DNA of 64,000 nucleotides. It comes from MFD01213-c1 sp963704405. Its GTDB lineage: Bacteria; Planctomycetota; Phycisphaerae; Tepidisphaerales; Tepidisphaeraceae. The stretch is from assembly GCA_963704405.1 (NCBI GenBank), contig OY969903.1, forward strand, positions 2,666,001-2,730,000. Reading direction: 5' to 3'. Below the pieces are notes generated by a model. That model was not told where the DNA came from, did not search any database, and worked only from the letters and a program-made list of their open reading frames with translations. Position numbers and translations under genes: made by a program. Positions 35,798 to 45,062 of the stretch are shown here, in pieces; position 1 is the first letter of the stretch; each line of letters begins with the position of its first letter.

Positions 35798-37687
35798 TTA
35801 GCTTCCCGATCGCCGCAAATCCGGCTGGCGGGCTTTTTCCTGCAATTTTCGCAGCGGGTCACCATCCCCGCCTGTCGGCGTCGGACCATCGCTTGTACGC
35901 CGAAGCTCGGCCAAAAGTTTGTCTTTCTCATCTCGCCCGCGCATTTCGGCGAGCAACGCAATCGCTTCATTCAGCCGGACATCCGTGTCTGACAGATGCT
36001 CGAACTCTTCAACCAGCTCAACTGCCAACTCTGAAAGGGCAGGCTCTGGCAGGGTTCCCAGTAATTCGTTAAATACCGGTTCGCCTTCGTCCCGTTGATA
36101 TTCCCAGTAGATCTCCGCCAACCGTCGGCGGGTCTCATCCGTAAAGTCCGTTAAATTCACATTTTGCTGCACATCGAACCAGCGGTGCGGTTCCATCAGC
36201 AAAATCGCCAGGATCCATCGCTCCGATCGATCCCGGGCATTGAGCGGCCCCCGGCGCTTTATTGCTGCGGGAACTGCATTATTCGGCTCATTGTTACCGG
36301 GCACATGAGCCTCATTCGTCTGAGGTGTCTGACGGCCCGGCATCATTTTTTTTTCGCGAAATCGCCGATTGAGCTGCTCGACCGGAATGTCAGTCAGCCG
36401 GCTCACACGCGCCAGCGCCGAGCCCCATCGCAGCGAATCCACCGGCCCGCTCCCGCGAGCGCCGGCCAATACATCCAGATACTGCTGAACCGCCTTCTGC
36501 TGGCCGGTCAGATCGTTTCCGCTCTCGTTGAACTGCCGAACAAGCTGCTTCCATTTGTACGTCAGGGCGTCGGCGGCGTTGCGCAAAACGCCCTCAAACG
36601 CCTCCAAACCGTTCTGCATCAGATATTCGTCCGGATCGACGCCTTCCGGCATTGATGCGATCAGGATTTCGACAGGTTGAGTCAGAAACAACTCTACCGC
36701 ACGATTGACCGCCGTGTCGCCGGCCGTGTCGGCATCGAACAATAAAACGATTTTGTCTGCAAACCGCCGCAGCATAGAGACATGCTGCTCGGTCATTGCG
36801 GTGCCGAGGATGGAAACGACATTGGTCGCCCCATACTGATGGGCCATTACGACGTCGGTATAACCCTCAACAACCGCCACGATTCTCGATTCAACAATCT
36901 TCTGCCGCGCCAGATCCAGCCCAAACACACAGCGGCTTTTCGAAAACAGCGGGGTTTCCGGGCTGTTCAGGTATTTCGCCTTGTCGTCAGATCCCGGCAT
37001 CACCCGACCGCCGAATGCGATCACGCGGCCGTTTTCGTCGCGAATCGGAAACATCAACCGATTGCGGAACGTATCGTAAAACCCATTGCCACCGTCGCGC
37101 GACTTCACCAGCCCGGCCCCGGCCAGAACCGCCGGTGGAAACTTGCGGCCCACGGGTCCGGAGATCAGAGCATCCCAGGCGTTGGCCGCCAAACCGATCT
37201 GAAACTTCCGGATCGATTCAACATTGAATCCGCGCTCCTGAAGATACGCCCGAGCTGCCGCGCCTTCGGTCGGATGAGAAAGCAACTTTTCAAAGAACGC
37301 GCCAGCCGCCGAGTTGGCATCCAACAACTGCTGCCGTTGGCTGGCTTTTTCCTTCGTCTGCCCATACCTGGGCATTTCAATGCCGGCCTGTTCACTGAGC
37401 TGCCGCAGCGCATCGATGAATTCGATGCGATCGCGCTTCATCACAAAATCGATCGCGTTACCGCTGGCCTTGCATCCAAAGCAGTGAAAAAACTGCCTGG
37501 CCTGATCGACGTTAAACGAGCCGGTTTTTTCCTGATGAAACGGACAGAGTCCGACGTAATTCTTGCCGCGCTTCTTGAGCGCAACCGACCGTCCGATCAG
37601 GTCGACGATGTCGACAGCCTGCAAAACCTGCGATTTATAATCGCGCGACGGTAAGTCGCCCGACGATCCAGACGCATCCACAGGCAT
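35798..37687 (-). CDS. dnaG: DNA primase
   Basis: Synthesises RNA primers at the replication fork. The N-terminal CHC2 zinc finger has Cys48, His51, Cys69 and Cys72 (LCPFHQEKTGSF...FFHCFGC). The TOPRIM catalytic core includes VVEGYTDVVMAHQYG and LLFDADTAGDTAV with the metal-binding acidic residues. The C-terminal part would bind the DnaB helicase. 629 aa is a normal length. Upstream of rpoD on the same strand, the conserved macromolecular-synthesis order. A promoter is listed at 37776-37805. Confidence 0.93.
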   Translation of the reverse strand: MPVDASGSSGDLPSRDYKSQVLQAVDIVDLIGRSVALKKRGKNYVGLCPFHQEKTGSFNVDQARQFFHCFGCKASGNAIDFVMKRDRIEFIDALRQLSEQAGIEMPRYGQTKEKASQRQQLLDANSAAGAFFEKLLSHPTEGAAARAYLQERGFNVESIRKFQIGLAANAWDALISGPVGRKFPPAVLAGAGLVKSRDGGNGFYDTFRNRLMFPIRDENGRVIAFGGRVMPGSDDKAKYLNSPETPLFSKSRCVFGLDLARQKIVESRIVAVVEGYTDVVMAHQYGATNVVSILGTAMTEQHVSMLRRFADKIVLLFDADTAGDTAVNRAVELFLTQPVEILIASMPEGVDPDEYLMQNGLEAFEGVLRNAADALTYKWKQLVRQFNESGNDLTGQQKAVQQYLDVLAGARGSGPVDSLRWGSALARVSRLTDIPVEQLNRRFREKKMMPGRQTPQTNEAHVPGNNEPNNAVPAAIKRRGPLNARDRSERWILAILLMEPHRWFDVQQNVNLTDFTDETRRRLAEIYWEYQRDEGEPVFNELLGTLPEPALSELAVELVEEFEHLSDTDVRLNEAIALLAEMRGRDEKDKLLAELRRTSDGPTPTGGDGDPLRKLQEKARQPDLRRSGS

Positions 37688-38061
37688 TTCTCACTGGCTT
37701 GACGTCCCGGTGTAAACAACCCCACCGACCCCGAGTCGGCGAAGCCGCATCGGACTGATCGTTCTAACGTGCTTTATTATAACCGTTAAGGGCAATCCCA
37801 GTGAAGCAATGATGGAATATAGCACCGCTTCGCCCCCCGGTCAAATGGGCACAAAAATCCATAAGTCATGCTCCTACGCCCATTAAAGACGCTATACCCG
37901 CCCTGCAATTGCAAAAACCAGCTTCAGCCCCGCTTGCCGGAGCGAAATTTTGATGGCAAAGTAACAGTCCGTTCCATCTCCAGGAGGCTCTGGCCTTCCT
38001 ACTATAAACCACCGCCAGAACCCATCGCCTTCCAATCGCGATGGCTTCCACCGGGAGTGAT
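37688..38061. other. divergent intergenic region dnaG / yjbQ
   Basis: About 370 bases without a gene. It holds the dnaG promoter on the minus strand and a small CCGAC/GTCGG hairpin near 37727-37741. The yjbQ ribosome binding site GGGAG is at its right end. Confidence 0.5.
37776..37805 (-). promoter_or_regulatory. sigma-70-type promoter of dnaG
   Basis: On the minus strand TTCACT (37805-37800) and a perfect TATAAT (37781-37776) are 18 bases apart, 89 bases before the dnaG start. Confidence 0.5.
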
Positions 38062-38472
38062 ATGCAGCGCTTCACGCTCGAAGTATCCACTGACGGAAAC
38101 AACGACGTTGTCAATCTCAATCCGATCCTCCGCAATCATATCCGCGACATCCGCGGCGACGGGCTGCTGCACCTCTTCGTCGCCGGCAGCACCGCCGCGT
38201 TGACGACGATCGAATTCGAACCCGGCCTGGTGAAGCACGACCTGCCCGCCTTTTTTCAGCGGCTCATTCCCGACTCAGCCTCCTATGAACATGAAGCCAC
38301 CTGGAACGACGATAACGGCCACAGCCATCTCCGCTCCTCCCTTCTCGGCCCGGGCATTACCGTTCCCATCGGCGGCGGACGAATCCTCACCGGCGAATAT
38401 CAACAGATTGTCCTGGTCGATTTCGACACCCATCCCCGGCGACGGACGATCATCGCAACTGTCCTGGCGTGA
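38062..38472 (+). CDS. yjbQ: YjbQ/UPF0047 family protein
   Basis: Small globular enzyme-like protein of the YjbQ family, some members of which have weak thiamine-phosphate synthase activity. The signature is GHSHLRSSLLGPGITVPI (~93-110), then GEYQQIVLVDFDTHPRRR. ATG 38062 (MQRFTLEVS) has GGGAG five bases upstream; a longer start at 38041 lacks one. 136 aa, usual length. Followed by a likely terminator. Confidence 0.85.
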   Translation: MQRFTLEVSTDGNNDVVNLNPILRNHIRDIRGDGLLHLFVAGSTAALTTIEFEPGLVKHDLPAFFQRLIPDSASYEHEATWNDDNGHSHLRSSLLGPGITVPIGGGRILTGEYQQIVLVDFDTHPRRRTIIATVLA

Positions 38473-38475
38473 TCT

Positions 38476-38512
38476 AAAAGGCCATGCAGGCACGAGCGGG
38501 TTGGGCCTTTTT
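38476..38512 (+). terminator. terminator after yjbQ
   Basis: AAAAGGCC (38476-38483) pairs with GGCCTTTT (38504-38511) over a 20-base loop and runs into TTTTT. It starts three bases after the yjbQ stop. Confidence 0.5.
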
Positions 38513-38516
38513 CACG

Positions 38517-38585
38517 ACGGAGACACGCAGGACACAGAGAAGAGAATCGATTGATGAATCTTTTCGTGTCCTGCGTGTCCTCCGT
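38517..38585. repeat. inverted repeat of ACGGAG-type
   Basis: ACGGAGACACGCAGGACAC (38517-38535) is complementary to 38566-38585 except for one extra base. The 30-base interior has no gene. Such GGAGACACGGAGGAC-like palindromes recur between genes in several bacterial groups as dispersed elements; I see a single copy here. Confidence 0.5.
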
Positions 38586-38617
38586 GGCAAACCCTCCGCG
38601 ACCGGCACCCGAAGCAT

Positions 38618-39031
38618 TCAATGCTCCGAGATCACCATCCACGAAACCCCAAACCGATCGTTCACCATCCCAAAGCTCGACGCAAAAAACGTCTTGGCCA
38701 GTGGCATGAACACGGTGCCTCCCTCGGCCAGCGCATTAAAAACCTTCGCCGCCTGCGCATCATTCGCTGCCGCGATCGACAGGGAAATCCCTTCAAATTT
38801 CCCCGATCCTTTGCAGCGGCCGTCCGATGCAAAGATTTCTGAATCCCCGATCCGCAGCGCCGCATGCATCACCTTGTTTTCCGTCCCTGGTGTAATGCTG
38901 CCTTCCGGACACGGACCCGGCATATCCTTGAACCGCATCAGCATCGTCACTTCCGCCCCGACGGCGGCCTTGTAAAAAGTGATGGCTTCTTCGCAACGGC
39001 CTTCAAATGAAAGGTATGGCTTCACGTTCAT
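38618..39031 (-). CDS. VOC-superfamily (PhnB/glyoxalase-like) protein
   Basis: Vicinal oxygen chelate fold protein of the PhnB group. Typical opening YLSFEGRCEEAITFYKAAVGAEV, then MHAALRIGDSEIFASDG and a C-terminal FGMVNDRFGVSWMVI. PhnB-like proteins are widespread with unknown reaction. ATG 39031 has AGGAG in front. Two further related small genes lie upstream on the same strand (39167-39625 and 39656-40081), a frequent grouping with YCII proteins. Confidence 0.83.
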   Translation of the reverse strand: MNVKPYLSFEGRCEEAITFYKAAVGAEVTMLMRFKDMPGPCPEGSITPGTENKVMHAALRIGDSEIFASDGRCKGSGKFEGISLSIAAANDAQAAKVFNALAEGGTVFMPLAKTFFASSFGMVNDRFGVSWMVISEH

Positions 39032-39072
39032 GGCAAGCTCCTGAATAAAAAAGGGTGAATGAAACAACACTC

Positions 39073-39129
39073 TTAACAGCCCGAGGCAAAAGTCCCCCGC
39101 GGTGTCGCACCGCGGATTCGGGCTGTTAA
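39073..39129. repeat. dispersed palindromic repeat, copy 2
   Basis: A 57-bp palindrome with perfect 12-bp ends (TTAACAGCCCGA ... TCGGGCTGTTAA) and a perfect inner hairpin (CCGCGGTG-TCG-CACCGCGG). It lies between two minus-strand VOC genes. Its complement resembles the element at 29803-29850 across its length. Confidence 0.72.
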
Positions 39130-39166
39130 ATAATTGAAACGCGCATTCGCTGATTATCACTTTGAC

Positions 39167-39625
39167 TTACGTTCCGTCACGCGCTTTTTTCAAAGCGGCC
39201 AGGTCGATCTTCCCCATCTGCATCATCGCCTGCATGGCTCGCTTTGATTTTTCCGGATCCTTGTCACCCATCACTTCCGCAAAGCCTTCGGGGATGATCT
39301 GCCACGAGACGCCAAATTTATCTTTCAGCCAGCCGCAGTGCCCCTTTTGTCCGCCCGCGGAAAGTTTCTCCCACAGCTCATCCACTTCCGCCTGATTCTT
39401 GCAGTTAACAAAGAACGAAATCGCTTCATTAAATTTAAAGTATGGCCCGCCATTGAGCGCGAAAAACGCCTGTCCATCGAGCTCAAACGTCGCTGACATT
39501 ACCGCTCCCGCATCCCCATGCCGGGAAATTTTTCCGGTTTTTGAATTCTTGAAAATCGACATGTAAAAATTCATCGCCTCTTCGGCCTGCCCGTCGAACC
39601 ACAAAAATGGTGTGATCTTCTGCAT
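39167..39625 (-). CDS. VOC-superfamily (3-demethylubiquinone methyltransferase-like) protein
   Basis: PhnB-like protein with the opening ITPFLWFDGQAEEAMNFYMS and the later GGPYFKFNEAISFFV and GWLKDKFGVSWQIIP, the pattern of the 3-dmu-9_3-mt domain. These proteins lack a SAM site and their reaction is unknown despite the family name. 152 aa. Located in a run with another VOC protein and a YCII/DGPF protein. Confidence 0.85.
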   Translation of the reverse strand: MQKITPFLWFDGQAEEAMNFYMSIFKNSKTGKISRHGDAGAVMSATFELDGQAFFALNGGPYFKFNEAISFFVNCKNQAEVDELWEKLSAGGQKGHCGWLKDKFGVSWQIIPEGFAEVMGDKDPEKSKRAMQAMMQMGKIDLAALKKARDGT

Positions 39626-39655
39626 TGCTGGTTGCTCCGTTGAATTCGTCGGGCC

Positions 39656-40081
39656 TTACTTATTTTTCGCGGCCTCCGCCCATACCCGCTCTTCCTGTGC
39701 TCGAAGCTCGGGTGTGAATTCCGCGCCGAAGTCCGCAGCCTCGAATATCTGCCGAATCTCAATTTCCGATTCTGTTCCCATGGGATTCGGGCAGCGCTTC
39801 ACCCATTCGATCGCTTCCTCTTTCGATTTGCACTTCCAGACCCAATAGCCCGCAATCAGCTCTTTGGTTTCCATGAACGGTCCGTCAACCACCGTCCGCT
39901 TGCTGCCCGAAAACTTCACCCGCGCGCCCTTGCTGGTCGGCTGAAGCCCTTCCCCCCCGACCATGATGCCGGCCTTCATCAGCTCCTCGTTGAAGTTTCC
40001 CATCTCCGTCAGCAACTGCTCACTCGGCATAACGCCCGCCTCACTCTCGCGGCTGGCCTTGATGATAATCATGAATCGCAT
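39656..40081 (-). CDS. YCII/DGPF-domain protein
   Basis: Small dimeric alpha-beta barrel protein of the YCII-related (DGPF) family. It starts MRFMIIIKASRESEAG and has the DGPFMETKELIAGYWVW segment that gives the family its name. Several members sit next to ECF sigma factors; here the neighbours are two VOC genes. ATG 40081 has AGAGGA about 7 bases upstream. Reaction unknown. Confidence 0.85.
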   Translation of the reverse strand: MRFMIIIKASRESEAGVMPSEQLLTEMGNFNEELMKAGIMVGGEGLQPTSKGARVKFSGSKRTVVDGPFMETKELIAGYWVWKCKSKEEAIEWVKRCPNPMGTESEIEIRQIFEAADFGAEFTPELRAQEERVWAEAAKNK

Positions 40082-40331
40082 TGCACTATCCTCTTTCGTT
40101 CGGGTTAAAAAATACAACTCAATTCATCTCGTCGTAACGCTGCAACAGTGCTTAGCCATTATTTGACCTCCAATGTACTCCAGGCCTCTGGCCCGTGTGC
40201 AATACGTAAGACAAAAGAAAATCGTTGCTTCCCTGAAACGTAACTCGATAAGCATCAGCCGGATTTCAATGAGCCCAGTCGAATAGGACCCCATCCCACT
40301 GTAAAATTTTCAGCAGAGCAAGTTTGTCGAT

Positions 40332-41339
40332 TCACAGCGCATTGCGGAAAAATTGCCGCCAATTCTCCCCCATGATGTTGGCGACATCCATATCGGAAAA
40401 TCCGGCCGCAGCCAGTGCATCCCCAACGCGGGGAAGGTCGGCGCTCGTTTCAATCTCAATCGGAATTTCATTTCGTCCCAGTCCCCCGTCCATATCCGTG
40501 CCCAGCGCGACGTGATTGGCGCTGCCGACAAGATCGCAAATATGTCTGGCGTGGGCTGCCACATCCTCCAGCGTCGCGCGGCGTTTGCCGTATTGCTCAG
40601 GCGGCACTAAAAACCGATCAAAGAAGTTGATGCCAATCACTCCGCCGCGCGCAACCAGCGCTCGAATCATGTCATCCGAAAGCTGCCGGTCCGTCGGAAC
40701 AATCGCCCGGCAATTCGAATGAGAAGCAATCATCGGCCCCCCCGACATATGCAGCAACTGCCAAAACGATTCCTCCGCGAGATGAGACGTATCATGAATG
40801 ATGCCAAACTCATCCAGTGTCTTCACAAGCGCAACGCCCTCAGCCGTGATGGGGCCGGGTGCGCCCGTGCCTCCCGCGTAATGCGTCCGCTTCCACGCTA
40901 AACCAACAATCCGCAAACCCGCGGCGTGCCACGCCGCTACATCGGCCGGCGTGCGCAATGGATCAGCCCCTTCAAGCAACAAAATTGCATTCTGCGGCAA
41001 ATCCAAACTCGCCGCCCCATCAACATCAATACCATCGATATCCGTCGGACGGGTCACAAACCGGAATTTCCCGGCCGCCGTCTCCCTGCGATACCAATCA
41101 AGCTGGCGAAGCCCGATCGCGTGCGCCTCCTCCATCGTGCGATATCCCCCCTTGTCGTCGATCGAAGGAAGGACAAACACAGTTGCGCAGATCAGCCCCA
41201 CCCCTCCCTCACGCAAATCCGGAAGGCCCACCGTCGGAATACCCCCTTCATCCGGCGGCTGCTCGCGAGCCCGCCGCATCACATCGCGACCTTCCAGGGC
41301 GTTGTAAGAAAGATCCAGGTGTGCATCAACGATGAACAT
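40332..41339 (-). CDS. membrane dipeptidase (peptidase M19)
   Basis: Zinc-dependent dipeptidase of the renal dipeptidase family, hydrolysing dipeptides including D-residues. The metal-binding motif HLDLSYN follows the start (VDAHLD). Further family blocks are IHDTSHLAEESFWQLL with the bridging region, MIASHSNCRAIVP, and GVIGINFFDRFL, followed by ALGTDMDGG near the C-terminus. 335 aa, normal. No secretion signal, so likely cytoplasmic. The gap between it and the YCII gene (40082-40331) contains no gene. Confidence 0.88.
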   Translation of the reverse strand: MFIVDAHLDLSYNALEGRDVMRRAREQPPDEGGIPTVGLPDLREGGVGLICATVFVLPSIDDKGGYRTMEEAHAIGLRQLDWYRRETAAGKFRFVTRPTDIDGIDVDGAASLDLPQNAILLLEGADPLRTPADVAAWHAAGLRIVGLAWKRTHYAGGTGAPGPITAEGVALVKTLDEFGIIHDTSHLAEESFWQLLHMSGGPMIASHSNCRAIVPTDRQLSDDMIRALVARGGVIGINFFDRFLVPPEQYGKRRATLEDVAAHARHICDLVGSANHVALGTDMDGGLGRNEIPIEIETSADLPRVGDALAAAGFSDMDVANIMGENWRQFFRNAL

Positions 41340-41441
41340 AGACCAGCAGTTTAGGCAGGAATCGCCAAATCGTCACGAGCCGCGCATCCCCAATGCTCTG
41401 TTCCATTCTTCCGCTCTCCAAACATGCCCCGGAAAAATGCA

Positions 41442-41469
41442 AAAACCCTCGCGGATGTGCGAGGGTTTT
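41442..41469 (-). terminator. terminator of tRNA-Leu
   Basis: Perfect stem AAAACCCTCGC / GCGAGGGTTTT with a six-base loop; on the minus strand a five-T run follows. It starts 5 bases after the tRNA. Confidence 0.8.
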
Positions 41470-41473
41470 CCAA

Positions 41474-41557
41474 TGCGGCTGACAGGAGTTGAACCTGCAC
41501 ACCCTTACGAGTACTAGAACCTGAATCTAGCGCGTCTGCCAATTCCGCCACAGCCGC
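41474..41557 (-). tRNA. tRNA-Leu, anticodon CAG
   Basis: Class II tRNA of 84 nt on the minus strand, beginning GCGGCTG and ending CAGCCGC plus discriminator A. The anticodon arm is CTAGA-TTCAGGT-TCTAG, giving anticodon CAG. A variable arm and T loop (GGTTCAACTCC) follow. The 3' CCA is not encoded. Followed by its own terminator. Confidence 0.93.
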
Positions 41558-41645
41558 GACGGTTTGCAAATCTTAAAGACGACCGGGCCTTAGTCAAGCT
41601 GTCCCATGCCTTCCCACCACCAGCTTGATCTCCTATCATCGCTTC

Positions 41646-42119
41646 ATGGCCCGGCAAAAGCAGAGCGATGGCCCGCGCATTAACAACCGCCGGGCGCTCC
41701 ACGAATATTTCATCACCCACAAAATTGAGTGCGGCATGGTCCTCGTCGGCAGCGAAGTCAAAAGCCTCCGTGATGGCCACGCGCAATTGCAGGAAGCCTT
41801 CGCCCGCATCGAAGGCGGAGAACTCATCCTGCACAACTGCCATATCGATCCCTACGCCAAGGCATCCATCGTCTACAACCACGAACCCAGGCGCGATCGC
41901 AAGCTGTTGGTCCACAAACGCGAACTCAAAAAATTAGCCAGTGAATCCGACGCCAAGGGAACCACGCTCATTCCCCTGGCTATTTATTTCAAAGACGGCC
42001 GCGCCAAATTGGAACTTGGCGTCGCCACCGGGAAACAGCAATTCGACAAACGCGCAACCATCAAGAAAAAAGAAATGGACCGCGAACTGCGCCGCCAGAC
42101 AATGACCCACCGGCACTAA
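41646..42119 (+). CDS. smpB: SsrA-binding protein
   Basis: Binds tmRNA and delivers it to stalled ribosomes in trans-translation. Starts MARQKQSDG; conserved blocks are INNRRALHEYFITHKIECGMVLVGSEVKSLR (parts NNRRALHEYFI and GSEVKSLRDG), the HIDPY segment and LALGVAT-like KLELGVATGKQQFDKR, then the basic C-terminal tail. 157 aa is standard. ATG 41646 preferred over an earlier TTG at 41625. Confidence 0.93.
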   Translation: MARQKQSDGPRINNRRALHEYFITHKIECGMVLVGSEVKSLRDGHAQLQEAFARIEGGELILHNCHIDPYAKASIVYNHEPRRDRKLLVHKRELKKLASESDAKGTTLIPLAIYFKDGRAKLELGVATGKQQFDKRATIKKKEMDRELRRQTMTHRH

Positions 42120-42150
42120 AGCTCTAAGCAATGTTCTGATAAAACGTTCC

Positions 42151-42172
42151 TGAAACGTTGCATTTTGTTTCA
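42151..42172. promoter_or_regulatory. possible operator upstream of alanine dehydrogenase
   Basis: TGAAAC and GTTTCA form a perfect 6-bp dyad with a 10-base gap, 35 bases before the ald start. This has the size of a dimeric regulator site. The regulator is unknown. Confidence 0.35.
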
Positions 42173-42207
42173 AATATTTCATTTTCCTCCCCGCGGAGAA
42201 TTCGATC

Positions 42208-43301
42208 ATGCGAGTCGGCATTCCCAAAGAAGTCAAACCGGACGAATATCGCGTTGCCATGATGCCGGTCGGCGCCGACCTGCTCGTGCGGGCCGGCCAC
42301 GAAGTATTCGTCGAAATCAGCGCCGGTCTGGGCAGCGGCTTCTCCGATGAAGACTATTCCAAGGTCGGGGCCAAAGTCATCGCGACTCACGAGGAGCTTT
42401 TTGCCAAGGCGGAACTCATCGTAAAGGTGAAGGAACCGCAGCCGCAGGAGATCAAGCTATTTCCGCCGGCCAGGTGGTCTTCACCTATTTCCATTTCGCG
42501 GCCAGCCGGGAATTGACCGAAGCCTGCCGTGCCAGCGGGATCACCGCCATCGCTTATGAAACCATCAAGGACAAGGCCGGCCGGCTGCCGCTTCTCACAC
42601 CGATGAGCGAAATCGCCGGGAAAATGAGCATTCAGGAAGGCGCGAAATACCTCGAAAAACCAATGATGGGCCGCGGCATTCTCCTTGGAGGTGTTCCCGG
42701 CGTTCCTCCCGCCAACGTGGTTGTCCTGGGCGCAGGGGTCGTCGGAACCAACGCCGCCAAAGTAGCCGCCGGCCTCGGCGCAAACGTCGTCCTGATGGAC
42801 GTGAATCTTGAACGTCTCAGATACCTCGACGACGTCATGCCCGCCAACGTTTCAACGATCTTCAGCGATCCCCATACCGTCCGCGATCACCTGCGGCTGG
42901 CTGATCTGGTCGTTGGCGCAGTCCTGATCCCCGGCGCAACTGCCCCACGCCTCGTCACCCGCAAAGACCTGATCGAAATGAAGAACGGCAGCGTGATTGT
43001 CGACGTTGCCATTGACCAGGGCGGCTGCGTCGAAACCAGCCGGCCTACCACGCACCAGCAGCCAACCTATGTCGTCGAAGGTGTTGTCCATTACTGCGTG
43101 ACAAACATGCCCGGCGCCGTCGGCCGCACAAGCACGATGGCCCTGTGCAACGCCACGTTGCCTTATGTCGTCAAAATCGCGAGTCAGGGATGCCAAAAAG
43201 CTGCCGCCGAAGACCCTGGATTCGCACAGGGCATCAATCTGGCCGAAGGCCGAATCGCCAACCCCGCGGTCGCTGAGTCGCTCGGACTTAAACTGGGATA
43301 A
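42208..43301 (+). CDS. ald: alanine dehydrogenase (one apparent frameshift)
   Basis: NAD-dependent enzyme interconverting alanine and pyruvate plus ammonia. N-terminal part MRVGIPKEVKPDEYRVAM with catalytic-site Lys/His region follows the family. The Rossmann part is VVVLGAGVVGTNAAKVAAGLGANV-like (motif GAGVVG), and the end includes MPGAVGRTSTMAL. The frame breaks near 42466-42470: one G added to CCGG joins EIKLFPP to GQVVFTYFHFA. Both halves are otherwise intact, so the gene is probably whole in the organism. No ribosome binding site stronger than GCGGAG is seen. Confidence 0.88.
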
Positions 43302-43377
43302 CTAACCCGCGATGACGCTGAGTGCAGGAAAAGAACCTCCAACCTGACACTGACCCACTGCCTGAGGTTCATTTTGA

Positions 43378-43698
43378 ATGGAGCGATTGATGGAGCGGTT
43401 GCAGCAATTAGAGAAAATGCTCGAGCGAGAGCCCAACGACACGTTTTTACTTTATGGTCTTGCGCTGGAGCATAAGAAGGCGGGCGATTTCGGGCGAGCG
43501 CTGGAGCTGTTGAATCGCGTAACATCGATCGATTCGGGGTATTGCTACGCGTACCACCAGCGGGGGTTGATTGAAGAAATTCGCGGCGATTTGAACGCCG
43601 CCAAGGCCGCTTATCGCGACGGCATCGCGGCGGCGATTCAGAAGGGGGACGCGCACGCCCGGGAGGAAATCAACGCTGCGCTGGAGATGATCAGTTGA
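43378..43698 (+). CDS. small TPR protein
   Basis: A 106-residue tetratricopeptide-repeat protein. Two TPR-like helical pairs are visible: DTFLLYGLALEHKKAGDFGRALELLNRV and CYAYHQRGLIEEIRGDLNAAKAAYRDGI. The repeats form a surface for protein contact. No signal peptide. It follows ald by 76 bases on the same strand but has no known link to it. Confidence 0.75.
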   Translation: MERLMERLQQLEKMLEREPNDTFLLYGLALEHKKAGDFGRALELLNRVTSIDSGYCYAYHQRGLIEEIRGDLNAAKAAYRDGIAAAIQKGDAHAREEINAALEMIS

Positions 43699-43752
43699 GT
43701 GACGGTAACACGTCGTTTTATAGCGCCGGTGAGTTCTCACAGGCTTCGGAAT

Positions 43753-44910
43753 TTATTGCGGCTGCGTCGTTGCCGCCGGTTGAGTGGTGAGCGGCACCAA
43801 CTTTTCCCGTAACGCCGCGACCGCGTCCCGGCGGGCGTTGTCGCCAAGACTTGTATCAAACTTTATTTCGTGTCCGGTAATCTCGCGCAGCTGCTTCAGA
43901 GCAGAATTCACAATGAAGTTGTCTGTGTCATAAAGGCAATCAATCAAAAAACTGGGGCTATTGCGCAATCGGTTGGCCTGATCGTCATCGACGGGATGAT
44001 ACGTCGAGAGGAACGCGTCGATCCGGCTGTTCTGCTCGGCGGAAAGACCCTTTCGGTCCATCCGCGCCAGCGTGGCGGCGGCCCGTTCGCCCAGTTTTTT
44101 CAGGTCGCTCGCCGCGGATTCGCGTTCGTGAAAGTCATCAGAATCCAGCCGCGCCAGAACCTGTTTGACCTGCGCCGTGACTTGCGGGTCAGGCGTGGTC
44201 TGGTCGAAAAACACCTGCCACGCCAGGCGGTGATCGGGACCGAAAACAACGGCATCGGCAAAAAGATCGCGGAACACCGGTTCGAGATACGTTGCCGTTT
44301 CAGCCGGGAACTGCCGCCGAAGCGATACAAGATCCGGGGCGATTCGATCGATGCTCAAGGGCGGTGTGTCACCCGATTTGCTTTGGATGTTCACGCGCAG
44401 ATGGACACCCGGTTCGGTATCGCCCATGCCCAGGGATGTTTGCACGATCGAGATAGACCTGTTTTCCGTCGGCGATTCCATGTCCTGCGCCACTTGCACA
44501 TTCATCGGCGAGATCTGCACCGTCGTCAGCGCTTCGCTCATGCCCGGTTTAGTGAAGTCGTGATGCATGAACATCAGCGTTTGCGGCTGATATCGCTCGC
44601 CGGCCTTCTGAACGTTCCCCACGTCGCGAACATCAATGACATTCACACCAGGCAACTCGGGGATCGGCACGCGCAACATCGCGCCATTCGTCGCCGGGAT
44701 GCGGGTATAGATCGCCAGCGCGTTATGTTCCATGCGGAACTCCACCACATCCTTCAGCGGCATGGACGGCAGTACAGGATAATCGGCGATTTGTTTATCG
44801 AGCTGTTCCTGGTCGGCTTTGCGCTGGCTGTCGAGCGATCCTTCTTCCTGCCCGGATGCGCTCCCGAGGCAGACGAGGAGGATCAGCACGGCTAATGGTT
44901 TGATTCGCAC
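43753..44910 (-). CDS. secreted hypothetical protein with HEAT-like segment
   Basis: A 385-residue exported protein. Residues 1-20 are a signal peptide (ending SASGQ). The middle is beta-rich without recognised motif. Around residue 260, LDSDDFHERESAASDLKKLGERAAATL matches the HEAT-like repeat frequently seen in planctomycete secreted proteins. The C-terminal 60 residues add a second helical stretch, and the end is Thr/Gln/Pro-rich. Function unknown. Confidence 0.7.
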   Translation of the reverse strand: MRIKPLAVLILLVCLGSASGQEEGSLDSQRKADQEQLDKQIADYPVLPSMPLKDVVEFRMEHNALAIYTRIPATNGAMLRVPIPELPGVNVIDVRDVGNVQKAGERYQPQTLMFMHHDFTKPGMSEALTTVQISPMNVQVAQDMESPTENRSISIVQTSLGMGDTEPGVHLRVNIQSKSGDTPPLSIDRIAPDLVSLRRQFPAETATYLEPVFRDLFADAVVFGPDHRLAWQVFFDQTTPDPQVTAQVKQVLARLDSDDFHERESAASDLKKLGERAAATLARMDRKGLSAEQNSRIDAFLSTYHPVDDDQANRLRNSPSFLIDCLYDTDNFIVNSALKQLREITGHEIKFDTSLGDNARRDAVAALREKLVPLTTQPAATTQPQ

Positions 44911-45062
44911 GGAGGGATTCTAGCACGGGTGGGGACGGGCATAAATGTAATAAGGCGCCATGTTGATGTTGGGCCTGGTGCAGACGATTTGGCCTGCATT
45001 GGGTGGAACAGGCAGGAATTTCTCTGTCCCACCGGGAAGGAATACGGGCCACGAATCTTCTG

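Noticed and set aside
38517..38585. CRISPR-like repeats
   Set aside because: Only a single inverted repeat with no regular spacing; no cas genes in the window.
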